This document shows positions 24,624 through 32,886 of a DNA stretch of 64,000 nt, piece by piece. Both the position numbers and the translations under genes were made by a program. This DNA is from Sphaerisporangium viridialbum. Lineage in GTDB: Bacteria > Actinomycetota > Actinomycetes > Streptosporangiales > Streptosporangiaceae. The stretch lies in assembly GCF_049674955.1 (NCBI RefSeq), contig NZ_CP187232.1, positions 4,216,001 through 4,280,000 on the forward strand, written 5' to 3'. Each line of letters begins with the position of its first letter. The stretch's first letter is position 1. The notes beneath the pieces are model-generated. The model was given only the letters and a program-made list of their open reading frames with translations, made no database searches and was not told the origin of the DNA.

Positions 24624-25580
24624 ATGACTGCGATCGAGATCCATAACCTTTCCAAGTCCTTCGGGGCGGTGCGTGCCGTGGACGACGTGTCCTTCACCGT
24701 CGAGGCGGGCACCGTCACCGGATATCTCGGCCCGAACGGGGCCGGGAAGACCACGACGCTGCGGTGCCTGCTCGGCCTGGTCGCGCCCGACTCCGGGCAG
24801 GCCCTCGTCAACGGCCGACGGTACGCCGGTCTGGCCACGCCGCTGTCCCAGGTCGGCGCGGTGCTGGAGGCCACGAGCTTCCACCCCGGCCGTACGGCCC
24901 GCGACCACCTCAGGGTGGTGTGCGCGGCCGCGGGCCTGCCCGGCGCCCGCGCGGACGAGGCGCTCGGCCAGGTCGGCCTTGCCGACGTCGCGGGCAAGCG
25001 GGTGGCCGGCTTCTCCCTCGGCATGCGCCAGCGCCTCGCCCTGGCGACCGCGCTGCTCGGCCGGCCCGCGGTCCTCATCCTCGACGAACCCGCCAACGGC
25101 CTGGACCCGGCGGGCATCCAGTGGCTGCGCGGCTTCCTGAGGTTCCTCGCCGACGACCAGGGCTGCGCCGTGCTGGTCTCCAGCCACGTCCTGGCCGAGG
25201 TCGAGCAGACGGTCGACGACATCGTCATCATCGCCAGGGGCCGCATGGTCCGGCAGGGCACGCTGGCCGAGCTGACCTCGGGCGGCGACCGGGGCGTACG
25301 GGTCGCCGGGGCGGGCGTCGAGCGGTTGCGGCCCCGGCTGGAGGGGGCCGGCGGCGTGATCGAGTCCCCGGAGAGCGGCGTGCTACTGATTCACGGCGTC
25401 CAGCCGGAGGCGGTCGGCCAGGCGGCGCTCGACGAGCACGTGGTGCTGTCGGAACTGGTCAGGCTGCGCTCCGATCTCGAACAGGTGTTCCTCGAACTCA
25501 CCGGGGAGCCGCCCGCCCCGCCCTCGACATCGTCATCGTCACCGGCCGCAGTGGACGCCGTCCCGGGGAGCGCGTCATGA
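24624..25580 (+). CDS. ABC transporter ATP-binding protein (exporter, ABC-2 type)
   Basis: Nucleotide-binding subunit of 318 residues. Walker A GYLGPNGAGKTTTLRC, ABC signature FSLGMRQRLALA, Walker B VLILDEPANGLDPAG and H-loop VLVSSHVLAEVE are all present; a C-terminal ~90-residue extension ends in a Ser/Pro-rich tail. The type is that of drug or bacteriocin-immunity exporters (CcmA/BcrA-like). No Shine-Dalgarno: a -10-like AATAAT at 24610-24615 suggests a leaderless start at GTG 24621 or ATG 24624. Its stop overlaps the ATG of the permease gene, so the two are coupled. Confidence 0.93.
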   Translation: MTAIEIHNLSKSFGAVRAVDDVSFTVEAGTVTGYLGPNGAGKTTTLRCLLGLVAPDSGQALVNGRRYAGLATPLSQVGAVLEATSFHPGRTARDHLRVVCAAAGLPGARADEALGQVGLADVAGKRVAGFSLGMRQRLALATALLGRPAVLILDEPANGLDPAGIQWLRGFLRFLADDQGCAVLVSSHVLAEVEQTVDDIVIIARGRMVRQGTLAELTSGGDRGVRVAGAGVERLRPRLEGAGGVIESPESGVLLIHGVQPEAVGQAALDEHVVLSELVRLRSDLEQVFLELTGEPPAPPSTSSSSPAAVDAVPGSAS

Positions 25581-26329
25581 TCCGGCTGGTCAGGGCGGAG
25601 CTACTGAAGGTCTTCACCACCCGCATGGTCTGGGGCATGCTCGCCCTCTCGCTGTGCTTCACCGCCATCGGGCTGGTCGCGCTGAGCGTCCTGTCGGGAG
25701 GCCCGGGCGCGCCCGCCCTCACCGAACCCGACGGCGTGCGGAACCTCTTCAGCCAGGCGGGCTCCGGGCTGGTCTTCGCCTTCGTCATCGGCACCCTCAT
25801 GATCACGGGGGAGTATCGCTTCCAGACGATCACCTACACCTTCCTGGTGACGCCGCGCCGGGAGCGGGTGATCGCCGCCAAGCTCATGACCTGCGCGGTC
25901 GTGGGCCTGCTGTTCGGCCTCGCCGGCATCGTCCTGGCATTCGCCGTCGGGATCCCGGCGCTTCTGATCAAGGGCGCGAGCCTGTCGCTGATCGGGGGCG
26001 ACGTCGCGCGGGTCTGCGCCGGCGTGGCGGCCGCGATGGCCCTCTACACGATCCTCGGCCTCGCCCTCGGGTCCCTGCTACGCAACCAGGTGGCCGCCAT
26101 CGTCGTCGGCGTCGCCTGGGTCTATGTCCTTGAGAGCCTGCTGGTCGCGTTGCTGCCGAGCGTCGGGAAGTGGCTGCCCGGCGGGGCGGCCCAGGCGGTG
26201 TACGGGGTCTCCTCGCCGCTCGGCGGCGACTACCTGCCGGCCTGGGCGGGCGCCGCGCTGCTCGTGGGGTACGCCGCGGCCTTCGCGATCGTGGCGTCGG
26301 CCACCACGATCCGCCGCGACATCACCTGA
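25577..26329 (+). CDS. ABC-2 type transporter permease
   Basis: Membrane partner of the preceding ATPase, 250 residues, six predicted helices (for example MVWGMLALSLCFTAIGLVAL, LVFAFVIGTLMITGEYRF, AVVGLLFGLAGIVLAFAVG). The N-terminal RAELLKVFTTR and the ITGEYRFQTITYTFLVTPRRE stretch between helices 2 and 3 are typical of BcrB/NatB-like permeases. It starts at ATG 25577 within the ATGA overlap. The pair probably exports a peptide, antibiotic or lipid; nothing indicates which. Confidence 0.9.
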   Translation: MIRLVRAELLKVFTTRMVWGMLALSLCFTAIGLVALSVLSGGPGAPALTEPDGVRNLFSQAGSGLVFAFVIGTLMITGEYRFQTITYTFLVTPRRERVIAAKLMTCAVVGLLFGLAGIVLAFAVGIPALLIKGASLSLIGGDVARVCAGVAAAMALYTILGLALGSLLRNQVAAIVVGVAWVYVLESLLVALLPSVGKWLPGGAAQAVYGVSSPLGGDYLPAWAGAALLVGYAAAFAIVASATTIRRDIT

Positions 26330-26381
26330 GCGAACCCGCTCCGTTACGATGTGGGCGGCCTAGACGAGGGGGAGCCGAGGC

Positions 26382-27092
26382 GTGGAATTCCTGAGTGATG
26401 TGACGGTGGAGCTGGTCAGGCACAGCGCGGCCGACTCCGACGTGGTGTTCGCCGCCCGGGTGTCCACCGCCGGGGAGCAGTCCCTGGAGGCGGTCCACCA
26501 GGATCCCGAGCGCTCCAAGGGCCTGATCAACTTCCTCATGCGCGACCGGCACGGCAGCCCGTTCGAGCACAACTCGATGACCTTCTTCATCAACGCCCCC
26601 ATCCTGGTCTTCCGCGAATTCCACCGCCACAGAGTGGGATGGTCCTACAACGAGGAGAGCGGGAGGTATCGCGAGCTTCAGCCGGTCTTCTACGTGCCCG
26701 GGCGGGAGCGGAAGCTCGTGCAGGAGGGGAAGCCGGGGCGCTACCGGTTCGTCGAGGGCGACGAGGAGCAGCACAAGCTGGTGACCGGCGCCATGGAGCG
26801 GTCGTACCGGCAGTCGTACGAGGCCTACCAGGAGATGCTGGCGGCGGGGGTGGCCCGCGAGGTCGCCCGCGCGGTGCTGCCCGTCGGCCTGTTCTCCTCG
26901 ATGTACGCCACGTGCAACGCCCGCTCGCTGATGCACTTCCTGTCCCTGCGCACCAAGGACGAGCGCGCGAGCGTGCCGTCGTTCCCGCAGCGCGAGATCG
27001 AGATGGTGGCCGAGAAGATGGAGGCGTTCTGGGCCGGGCTGATGCCGCTCACCCACGCCGCGTTCAACGCCGCGGGCCGCGTCGCCCCCTAG
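26382..27092 (+). CDS. thyX: Flavin-dependent thymidylate synthase
   Basis: Makes dTMP from dUMP using methylene-tetrahydrofolate, FAD and NADPH. The 236-residue protein carries the ThyX signature at residues 82-97, RHRVGWSYNEESGRYRE, which matches RHRxxSxNExSxRY with Trp-Ser spacing kept. SPFEHNSMTFFI and the C-terminal RSLMHFLSLR (the dUMP-binding Arg/Ser part) are also family-specific. GTG 26382 follows GGGGGAG at 7 nt. It is a single gene with a GC hairpin after it. Many actinomycetes carry thyX in place of, or beside, thyA. Confidence 0.97.
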   Translation: MEFLSDVTVELVRHSAADSDVVFAARVSTAGEQSLEAVHQDPERSKGLINFLMRDRHGSPFEHNSMTFFINAPILVFREFHRHRVGWSYNEESGRYRELQPVFYVPGRERKLVQEGKPGRYRFVEGDEEQHKLVTGAMERSYRQSYEAYQEMLAAGVAREVARAVLPVGLFSSMYATCNARSLMHFLSLRTKDERASVPSFPQREIEMVAEKMEAFWAGLMPLTHAAFNAAGRVAP

Positions 27093-27102
27093 GCGCGGCC
27101 GG

Positions 27103-27137
27103 CCGCCCGCCGGGCCTCCACCCCCGGCGGCGGGCGG
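27103..27137. terminator. Hairpin between convergent thyX and moaD-like genes
   Basis: Ten-base stem CCGCCCGCCG (27103-27112) with CGGCGGGCGG (27128-27137). It sits 10-45 nt past the thyX stop and 15 nt past the stop of the opposing gene, so it can serve both. Confidence 0.65.
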
Positions 27138-27151
27138 TCGTCGGGGGCTCT

Positions 27152-27457
27152 CTAGAGGGCGGGAAGCACGTAGACCTCCGCGCCCGGGGGTAAGGCGCAG
27201 GCGAGGCCGCCGAGGCGGCGGGCGTTCTCCCCGCACACGAACATGCTGATGTGGCGGCGGATCCCGCCGTACTCGTCGCAGAGGCGCTTCTCCAGCATGG
27301 GGTGGGTTCGGCGCAGGGTGTGGAGGGCCGCGCCGAGCGTGGGGCGGCTCTCGTCGGAGTCCGCGACGGCGAAGACCCGCACCTCGGTGGCCCCGCTGCC
27401 CCAGTGCCCGAGCGCGCTGGGCAGCACGAATGTCACGAGCGTGACCGGTTTGGCCAT
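27152..27457 (-). CDS. MoaD/ThiS-like ubiquitin-fold protein without C-terminal Gly-Gly
   Basis: 101-residue beta-grasp protein. Fold marks: VTLVTFVLPSALGHWGSG at the start, LGAALHTLRRTHPMLEKRL helix, GGIRRHISMFVCGENARR, GLACALPPGAEVYVLPAL at the end. Sulfur-carrier and small-modifier members of this family end in Gly-Gly, which is adenylated and thiocarboxylated; this one ends in Leu-Pro-Ala-Leu-stop with no glycine pair. It therefore cannot work as a normal carrier unless processed or decoded differently. ATG 27457 is five bases after the stop of a 28-codon ORF. No ThiF/MoeB partner is present nearby. Confidence 0.8.
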   Translation of the reverse strand: MAKPVTLVTFVLPSALGHWGSGATEVRVFAVADSDESRPTLGAALHTLRRTHPMLEKRLCDEYGGIRRHISMFVCGENARRLGGLACALPPGAEVYVLPAL

Positions 27458-27462
27458 GGGAG

Positions 27463-27549
27463 TCAGAGCGCCGCCGGGACGGTGGCGTAGGCCCGTGCGA
27501 CGGGGGAAGATGATCGCCTCGTGCCGGCGGCGAGCAGCGTGCCCTGCAT
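27463..27549 (-). CDS. 28-codon ORF with strong RBS before the MoaD-like gene
   Basis: ATG 27549 has one of the better ribosome binding sites in the region (AAGGAAGGG, 5-nt spacing) and opens MQGTLLAAGTRRSSS followed by PVARAYATVPAAL. It stops five bases before the MoaD-like start, so the two are very likely translated together. Too short to classify: it may be a leader peptide, a small functional peptide or a precursor peptide. It also follows the flavohaemoglobin gene on the same strand. Confidence 0.5.
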   Translation of the reverse strand: MQGTLLAAGTRRSSSPVARAYATVPAAL

Positions 27550-27648
27550 GATCGCCCTTCCTTTCGCGGTGTCGGGGCCGCATCGCCTGTCCCCCCGGCT
27601 CGGCGTGGTCGCCCGATCGACATGTCGGCCGCTGCGCGCGGATCGGCA

Positions 27649-28872
27649 TCATCGTGTCACGTTGCCAGGACACCCGCCGGACTCCGCGTGATTTGGGTGA
27701 TCGGTTCGCCCGGATAGTCCTTGGATATCTGGTTGCTCGCGGGAACCGGGCCACTGCTCCCCCTGGATCGGGTCGCAGTGGATGCGCGCGGGGGGCACGC
27801 CGTCGTTCTGCAGCCGCCGCACGGTCTCGTTGACCATGGCGGGGGGACCGCAGACGTACACGTCGTGGTCGGCCCAGGAGTGGAAGCGCTGCACGACGTC
27901 CGGGAGCGAGCCGCGCATGCCGTCGTAGGCCGGCTGGCCGGACACCACGGGCAGGACCCGCAGCCACGGGAACTCGGCCTCCATGCGGATCAGGTCGCCG
28001 AGGTCGTACAGCTCGCCGGCGGTGCGGGCGCCGAACAGCAGGTGGATGTTGGGCCGGCGGCCCGAGGCGATGACGTGCTCGACGATCGCCTTGATCGGGG
28101 CGAGGCCGGTGCCCCCGGCGACGCAGATGATGTCGCGCATGGGCTCGCCCTCCGGGGGCGCCAGGGTGCCGATCGGGGGGCCGAGGAGCACGGTGTCGCC
28201 GATCCTCGTGTGCGAGACCAGGGCCGTGCTGACCCACCCGCCGCTCACGGCGCGCACGTGCAGCCTGATGGTGTTGTCCGGCCGGGGCGCGTTGGCGATG
28301 GAGTACGTGCGCCAGACGCGCGGCCAGCGGGCGACCTGCACGTTGACGTACTGCCCGGGGACGTGGTCCATCTGGGTGCCGGGCCGCAGGGTGATGACGG
28401 CGATGCCGGGCGCGCGCATCTCGTGGTCCACGACCTCCGCCAGCCACCAGGCGGGGGAGACCCCGGCGTCGGCCTCCGCGGACTCGATCATGAGGTTGGC
28501 CGCCACGGTGTAGGCCGCGACCCACGCGGCCTCGACCTCGCTGGTCCAGGTGTCGCCCGCGAAGCGCTTGATGGTCGAGAGCAGCGCGTTGCCCACGGCG
28601 GTGTAGTGCTCGGCCAGCACGCCGTACTTGCGGTGGTCCCTGCCGAGCTGGCCCAGGTAGGAGCCGAGGCTGTCGGGGCTGTCCAGGCTCCAGACGATGC
28701 GGGTCAGCGCGCTGAAGAGACGGTCCCGCTGGACGTCCATGGCGGGGGGGAACATGCTCCGCAGGTGTGGGCCCTCAGCGAACAGCCGCCCGTAGAAGTA
28801 CGCGACGGCCTTGCCCATGACGGGCTGGATGGCTGAGAAGCTTTCCTTTACGAGACGCGGATTCAACGACAT
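27649..28872 (-). CDS. hmp: Flavohaemoglobin-like nitric oxide dioxygenase
   Basis: 407 residues: globin domain (1-~140), FAD-binding barrel and NAD-binding domain. The proximal haem His is in QLGRDHRKYGVLAEHY and the CD1 Phe in LRSMFPP. The reductase part has the flavin motif RVWRTYSIANAP, the NAD motif VCVAGGTGLAPIKAIV-like IICVAGGTGLAPIK and the terminal VYVCGPPAMVNETV. It should oxidise NO to nitrate with O2 and NAD(P)H. A 50-residue polar C-terminal tail (EQWPGSREQPDIQG onward) is beyond the usual family end. Unlike E. coli Hmp, several distal-pocket residues differ, so an O2-sensing or reductase role is also possible. Confidence 0.9.
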   Translation of the reverse strand: MSLNPRLVKESFSAIQPVMGKAVAYFYGRLFAEGPHLRSMFPPAMDVQRDRLFSALTRIVWSLDSPDSLGSYLGQLGRDHRKYGVLAEHYTAVGNALLSTIKRFAGDTWTSEVEAAWVAAYTVAANLMIESAEADAGVSPAWWLAEVVDHEMRAPGIAVITLRPGTQMDHVPGQYVNVQVARWPRVWRTYSIANAPRPDNTIRLHVRAVSGGWVSTALVSHTRIGDTVLLGPPIGTLAPPEGEPMRDIICVAGGTGLAPIKAIVEHVIASGRRPNIHLLFGARTAGELYDLGDLIRMEAEFPWLRVLPVVSGQPAYDGMRGSLPDVVQRFHSWADHDVYVCGPPAMVNETVRRLQNDGVPPARIHCDPIQGEQWPGSREQPDIQGLSGRTDHPNHAESGGCPGNVTR

Positions 28873-29418
28873 ATATCGACGCCACCCTAATCGACCGGAT
28901 TCGACATCCGATCTTGTTGTTCCACCTCCCTGACGGTCCGGGTAACGAGCGTCCGGCGGCCCCGGCTCAACCGATCGCTCGAATTGGAGTCTTCCATTCC
29001 CGCATGCGCCTCACAACCGTTTCACCACAAGGTGCCAGGAAAGCGAACTCTTAGTAATTGGTGGGTGATTCTCCGTAATGGATGCTCGGGATGCCGGGGA
29101 ATCTAGATGAAAGAGAATCACATTCGCCTTTTACCGCAATCGCAATTCGGGGCCGCCGCCCCGGCGGCGACCCGGACCTGCGGAACCGCCCTGTCGTGGC
29201 GGACCGTTCCAGCGCGGTGCCCGGCGGGCCGGAGGAGTACCCGCCGCCGCCGGGGTGAGGGGGGCTTGTGGGACAGATGTTGCGGAAGTGACGTGACTGA
29301 TACCCCGGATACGTGACATACCCGAAATGTTGTGCGCCATGATGGGCTTGCCACTGCTGATGGGCTGGGTGCCGCCGTGACATGGCGGTACGACCTTGCG
29401 CGAGCCCCTGGAGACCGT
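28873..29418. other. 546-bp intergenic region with direct repeats
   Basis: No convincing gene. The stretch is A/T-richer than its surroundings at 29030-29160. It contains two direct copies of ACGTGAC, each followed by ATACCC (29291-29307 and 29311-29324), 20 bp apart, i.e. on one face of the helix. A plus-strand ORF from 29107 (69 codons) and a minus-strand ORF from 29383 lack ribosome binding sites and coding bias. It must hold the divergent control regions of hmp and of the amidotransferase gene. Confidence 0.5.
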
Positions 29419-30105
29419 ATGTCCCGACCGTTGATCGGTATCACCACCTACTTCGACGCCGCCCGCTGGGGCACGTGGGTCCGCGAGGCCGTGCTCTCGC
29501 CGCCCGCCTACGCGAAGGCGGTGGACAAGGCCGGGGGCTCCCCCGTGCTGATCCCCCCGCTGAGCCTGGGAGCGATCGACGGCTACATCCGAGGCCTGTC
29601 GGGGCTCATCCTGGCCGGCGGCGTGGAGGTCGACCCCGGCGCCTACGGCGAGGAGCGGGACGAGAGGCTCGAGGAGCCCCAGCCGCAGCGCGACAGGTTC
29701 GAGCTCGGGCTCGCCAGGGCCGCGGTCCAGGCCGGCGTCCCCGTGCTCGGCGTGGCGCGCGGCATGCACATCCTGAACGTCGCGCTGGGCGGCACCCTGA
29801 TCCGGTGGCTGCCCGAGGCGGTCCACCATGAGCGGCACGCCGCAAGCACGCCGCACGTCATCCAGGTGAGCGTCTCCAGCAAGGTCGGCAAGGCCGTCGG
29901 CGACCGCATCGAGGTCGCCGTGCCCCACCACCAGGCGCTCAAGCGGCTCGGCGAGGGCCTGCTCGCCGTGGCGTGGGCCGACGACCAGATCGTCGAGGGC
30001 GTGGAGCTCCAGGGCCACCGGTTCTGCGTGGGCGTCCAGTGGCACCCCGAGCGCGGCGAGGACAACCGCCTGGTGGACGCGCTGGTCGAGGCCGCCATGC
30101 CGTGA
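29419..30105 (+). CDS. Class I glutamine amidotransferase-like protein (C26) with Cys-to-Ala
   Basis: 228 residues, clearly of the gamma-glutamyl-GABA hydrolase (PuuD)/peptidase C26 group: RPLIGITTYFDAARWG, LSGLILAGGVEVDPGAYGEE, and the His/Glu block FCVGVQWHPERGED. The nucleophile elbow, normally GVCRGMQ, reads LGVARGMHILN: Ala113 (codon GCG at 29755-29757) replaces the catalytic cysteine. As His and Glu are kept and the frame is clean, this looks like an evolved pseudoenzyme or a changed chemistry. ATG 29419 is used; upstream in-frame codons lack support. Convergent with the acyl-CoA dehydrogenase gene. Confidence 0.88.
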   Translation: MSRPLIGITTYFDAARWGTWVREAVLSPPAYAKAVDKAGGSPVLIPPLSLGAIDGYIRGLSGLILAGGVEVDPGAYGEERDERLEEPQPQRDRFELGLARAAVQAGVPVLGVARGMHILNVALGGTLIRWLPEAVHHERHAASTPHVIQVSVSSKVGKAVGDRIEVAVPHHQALKRLGEGLLAVAWADDQIVEGVELQGHRFCVGVQWHPERGEDNRLVDALVEAAMP

Positions 30106-30124
30106 GGCGCGGCGGCCCCGCGGC

Positions 30125-31306
30125 TCAGAAGCTCCGGGGCAGGCCGAGCACCTGGGTCGCCAGGTAGTTGAGCAGGAGCTCCTCGGTGACGGGCGCCACC
30201 TTGCCGATGCGGGCGTCCGCGAGCAGGCGGGCGACGGGGTACTCCAGCGAGTACGCCATCCCGCCGTGCGTCTGGAAGGCGTGGTCGGCCGCCTCCCAGG
30301 CCACCTGCGAGGCGGTCAGCTTGGCGATGTTGGCCTCCGTGCCGCAGGGCAGGTGCCGGTCGAACAGCCAGGCCGCCTTGTAGAGCATCAGCCTCGCCAG
30401 TTCGATCTTCGCCTTGACCTGCGCGAGCGGGAAGGCGATGGCCTGGTTGGCCCCGATCGGGCGGCCGAACACCTCCCGCTCCTTGGCGTAGGAGACCGCG
30501 ACCCGCAGCGCCACCTCCGCGCCGCCGAGGGCGCTGGCGCCCAGCAGGATGCGCTCGGGGTTGAGGATGTCCCACAGCACGGCCGCCCCCTGGTCCACCT
30601 CGCCGAGCACGCTGGTGGCGGGCACCCGCAGGTCGTCGAAGAACACCATGTTCGACGGGGTGGTGTTGGCGCCCATCTTCGGGATCGGCCGGTAGGACAG
30701 CCGTCCCGCCGCCACCGCCTCCGGCACGTTCACCAGGAAGACGGTGAGGCCGTTGGTGCGCGGCCTGGCCTCGGCCGCCGGGATGGTGCGGGTGACCAGC
30801 AGCATCCAGGTGGCCCGCTGGACGCCGGTGATCCAGATCTTCTGCCCGTTGATGACGTACTCGCCGCCGTCGCGGCGGGCGGAGGTGGAGATGGCCAGGG
30901 AGTTGGACCCGGCGTCGGGCTCGGTGAGCGCGAAGCAGGTCTCGATCTCGCCGGCGGCGAGCCGGGGGAGCAGCGCCGCCTTCTGCTCGGCCGAGCCGTG
31001 GCGGGCGATGGTCAGCGCGCCGAAGCCGGGTGTCAGCACGTACGTGAACGCGGACCCGCCGGCCGAGCCCGAGGCCGACAGGGTCTCGGTCGCCACGGTC
31101 AGCTCCAGCAGGCCCTGGCCGCCCCCGCCGTACTCCTCGGGCACCGCGAGGCCGAGCCAGCCGCCCTTGGCCAGCTCCGCCCACACCTCCTCGGGCCAGC
31201 GCTTCTCCGCCTCGCACCGCTGCCAGTAGTCCATGTCGTAGCGCGAGCAGATGTCCGCGACGCCGCGCTGTACGTCGCGGGCGCTCTCCGGAAGCGTGAA
31301 GTCCAC
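30125..31306 (-). CDS. Acyl-CoA dehydrogenase family protein
   Basis: FAD-dependent dehydrogenase of 393 residues. The N-terminal helical domain starts VDFTLPESARDVQRGVADI; the FAD/substrate region has CFALTEPDAGSNSLAIST and INGQKIWITGVQRATWMLLV; the C-terminal domain has ILNPERILLGASALGGAE, FGRPIGANQAIAFPLAQVKA and THGGMAYSLEYPVARLLADA. The segment that holds the catalytic Glu in medium-chain enzymes (IYEGTSQI) reads VAPVTEELLL, so the base must be elsewhere, as in some other ACAD branches. GTG 31306 is preferred because GGAG lies 8 nt upstream and the usual DFTLPE start follows; TTG 31336 is the longest option. Confidence 0.92.
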   Translation of the reverse strand: MDFTLPESARDVQRGVADICSRYDMDYWQRCEAEKRWPEEVWAELAKGGWLGLAVPEEYGGGGQGLLELTVATETLSASGSAGGSAFTYVLTPGFGALTIARHGSAEQKAALLPRLAAGEIETCFALTEPDAGSNSLAISTSARRDGGEYVINGQKIWITGVQRATWMLLVTRTIPAAEARPRTNGLTVFLVNVPEAVAAGRLSYRPIPKMGANTTPSNMVFFDDLRVPATSVLGEVDQGAAVLWDILNPERILLGASALGGAEVALRVAVSYAKEREVFGRPIGANQAIAFPLAQVKAKIELARLMLYKAAWLFDRHLPCGTEANIAKLTASQVAWEAADHAFQTHGGMAYSLEYPVARLLADARIGKVAPVTEELLLNYLATQVLGLPRSF

Positions 31307-31367
31307 CGTGATCACTCCATTCCCGTTGCCGCGCAATGGTAGAACGAAGTTCGGTGGCCGTGCGAGA

Positions 31368-31958
31368 TCAGTGACGCGGGCGCCTGGCGTGATAGACGAA
31401 GGCCGGAGGCACGTTGCCCCAGATGGTTCTGCTCGGCACGACCTCCTCGAACGCCTCCATCAGGCGGCGGCGGAAGCGCATGGCGGGCGGCAGCGTGCGT
31501 GCGTGCACGTAGGCGAAGGTGGTGAGGGTGCCCTGGGGCGTGAGCGTCTCGCGGATCGCCCCGAGCAGCCTGTCCTGGAGCCCGGCGGGGAAGGCCGCCC
31601 AGGGCAGCCCGCTGACCACCACGTCGGCCCGCTCGAGCCCATGGCCGGCCAGGAGTTGGGGCAGGTTCACGGCGTCGCCGACGATGATCTTGGCGCCGGG
31701 GTGCCGGTCGGCCAGCCCCGCGGCGAGACGGGGGTTGATCTCGATGGCCAGATGGTGCCCTCGCCCGCCGAGACGCCGCTGGATCTCCTTGGTGAACACG
31801 CCCGTCCCCGGGCCGAGTTCGACGATGACGGGGTCCCCGCGCTCGGGCACCGGCGAGGCGACCACCCTCGCCAGGCGCTGGGAGCTGGGCGCGACCGCCC
31901 CGGTGGTGCCGGGCGAGCGCATGAACTGCCCGAAGAAGAGGGCTGCGTCATTGGCCAT
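31368..31958 (-). CDS. Class I SAM-dependent methyltransferase (phospholipid N-methyltransferase-like)
   Basis: 196 residues. SAM-binding motif I is VIVELGPGTGVFTKEIQRRL; the acidic end of beta-2 is HLAIEINPRLAAGL; the post-motif is ADVVVSGLPWAAFP. The N-terminal LFFGQFMRSPGTTGAVAPSS and the P-W-A-x-F-P motif recall PmtA-type phospholipid methyltransferases and KsgA relatives. ATG 31958 gives the usual start just before the FFxxFM segment. It is adjacent to, but divergent from, a phosphatidyltransferase, which would suit a lipid-head-group role; this is an inference. Confidence 0.85.
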   Translation of the reverse strand: MANDAALFFGQFMRSPGTTGAVAPSSQRLARVVASPVPERGDPVIVELGPGTGVFTKEIQRRLGGRGHHLAIEINPRLAAGLADRHPGAKIIVGDAVNLPQLLAGHGLERADVVVSGLPWAAFPAGLQDRLLGAIRETLTPQGTLTTFAYVHARTLPPAMRFRRRLMEAFEEVVPSRTIWGNVPPAFVYHARRPRH

Positions 31959-32211
31959 GGCACCGACCTTAAAGAACAAAAGGGTCTGCTCGCTTCCACC
32001 GTTCGGCCGATCTCGTGCGCCTCTGGAAGACGACTTCTCCATCTTGAGGAGGATGCCGTCTTCGCCGCGGAATTCGAGTCATGGGCCGCGTGGGCGGGCA
32101 CGGAGGTTTCGTCCTTTCACGATACGGCCCGTGGCGAGACTCGCCCCCACCGCCGCCCGGCGCTTCGCACCGGCTAGGGTCGGCACCAGGTTCACGAGGG
32201 GAGAGTCACGG

Positions 32212-32790
32212 GTGAGATCGGCGGAGGACCGGATCTGGACGGTTCCGAACATGCTGAGTCTGCTGCGGTTGCTCGGCGTGCCGGTGTTCCTGTGGCTGGT
32301 GCTGGGGCCCAAGGCCGACGGGTGGGCGCTCATCCTGCTCATGGCGGCGGGGTTCTCCGACTGGCTCGACGGCAAGCTCGCCCGGGCCTGGAACCAGACC
32401 AGCAAGCTCGGCAGGCTGCTCGACCCGCTCGCCGACCGGCTCTACATCCTGGCCACGCTGATCGGGCTGACGTTGCGCGGGGTCATCCCCTGGTGGCTGA
32501 CCGCCGTGATCGTCGGCAGGGACGTCCTGCTGCTCCTCGGCGTTCCGGTCCTCCGCAGGCACGGTTTCGGCCCGGCGCTGCCGGTCCACTTCCTCGGCAA
32601 GGCGGCGACCGCCAACCTGCTCTACGCCTTCCCGCTGCTTTTCCTGGCGTCCCACGACGGTTGGTACGCCGACATAGCCCGGATCTTGGGATGGGCCTTT
32701 GCCATCTGGGGAACAGGTCTGTATTGGTGGGCGGGGGCGCTGTACGTGGTTCAGGGGCGCCGGCTCATCGGAGGGGCGAGCCGGGCATGA
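32212..32790 (+). CDS. CDP-alcohol phosphatidyltransferase (cardiolipin synthase-like)
   Basis: Integral membrane enzyme of 192 residues transferring a phosphatidyl group from CDP-diacylglycerol. The family motif D-G-x2-A-R-x8-G-x3-D-x3-D is complete in DGKLARAWNQTSKLGRLLD followed by PLAD. About five membrane helices (for example LLGVPVFLWLVLG, WWLTAVIVGRDVLLLLGVPV). The orthologue next to the mannose-1-phosphate guanylyltransferase gene in Streptomyces coelicolor (SCO1389, from memory) is a cardiolipin synthase of this eukaryote-like type, so cardiolipin synthesis is the best guess; PgsA is the alternative. GTG 32212 follows GAGGGGAGAG at 6 nt. Confidence 0.9.
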   Translation: MRSAEDRIWTVPNMLSLLRLLGVPVFLWLVLGPKADGWALILLMAAGFSDWLDGKLARAWNQTSKLGRLLDPLADRLYILATLIGLTLRGVIPWWLTAVIVGRDVLLLLGVPVLRRHGFGPALPVHFLGKAATANLLYAFPLLFLASHDGWYADIARILGWAFAIWGTGLYWWAGALYVVQGRRLIGGASRA

Positions 32791-32886
32791 GCGATCGTGG
32801 GGGCCCGTCCCGGCGAGTCCCCGCGGCTACTGCCCGCGCGAGCGTGGCCGTGTGCCCACCGTGATGAGACAGACGGAGGGTGATCT

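Noticed and set aside
27649..28872. Simple ferredoxin reductase without globin
   Set aside because: The N-terminal 140 residues carry the CD1 Phe and proximal His of a globin.
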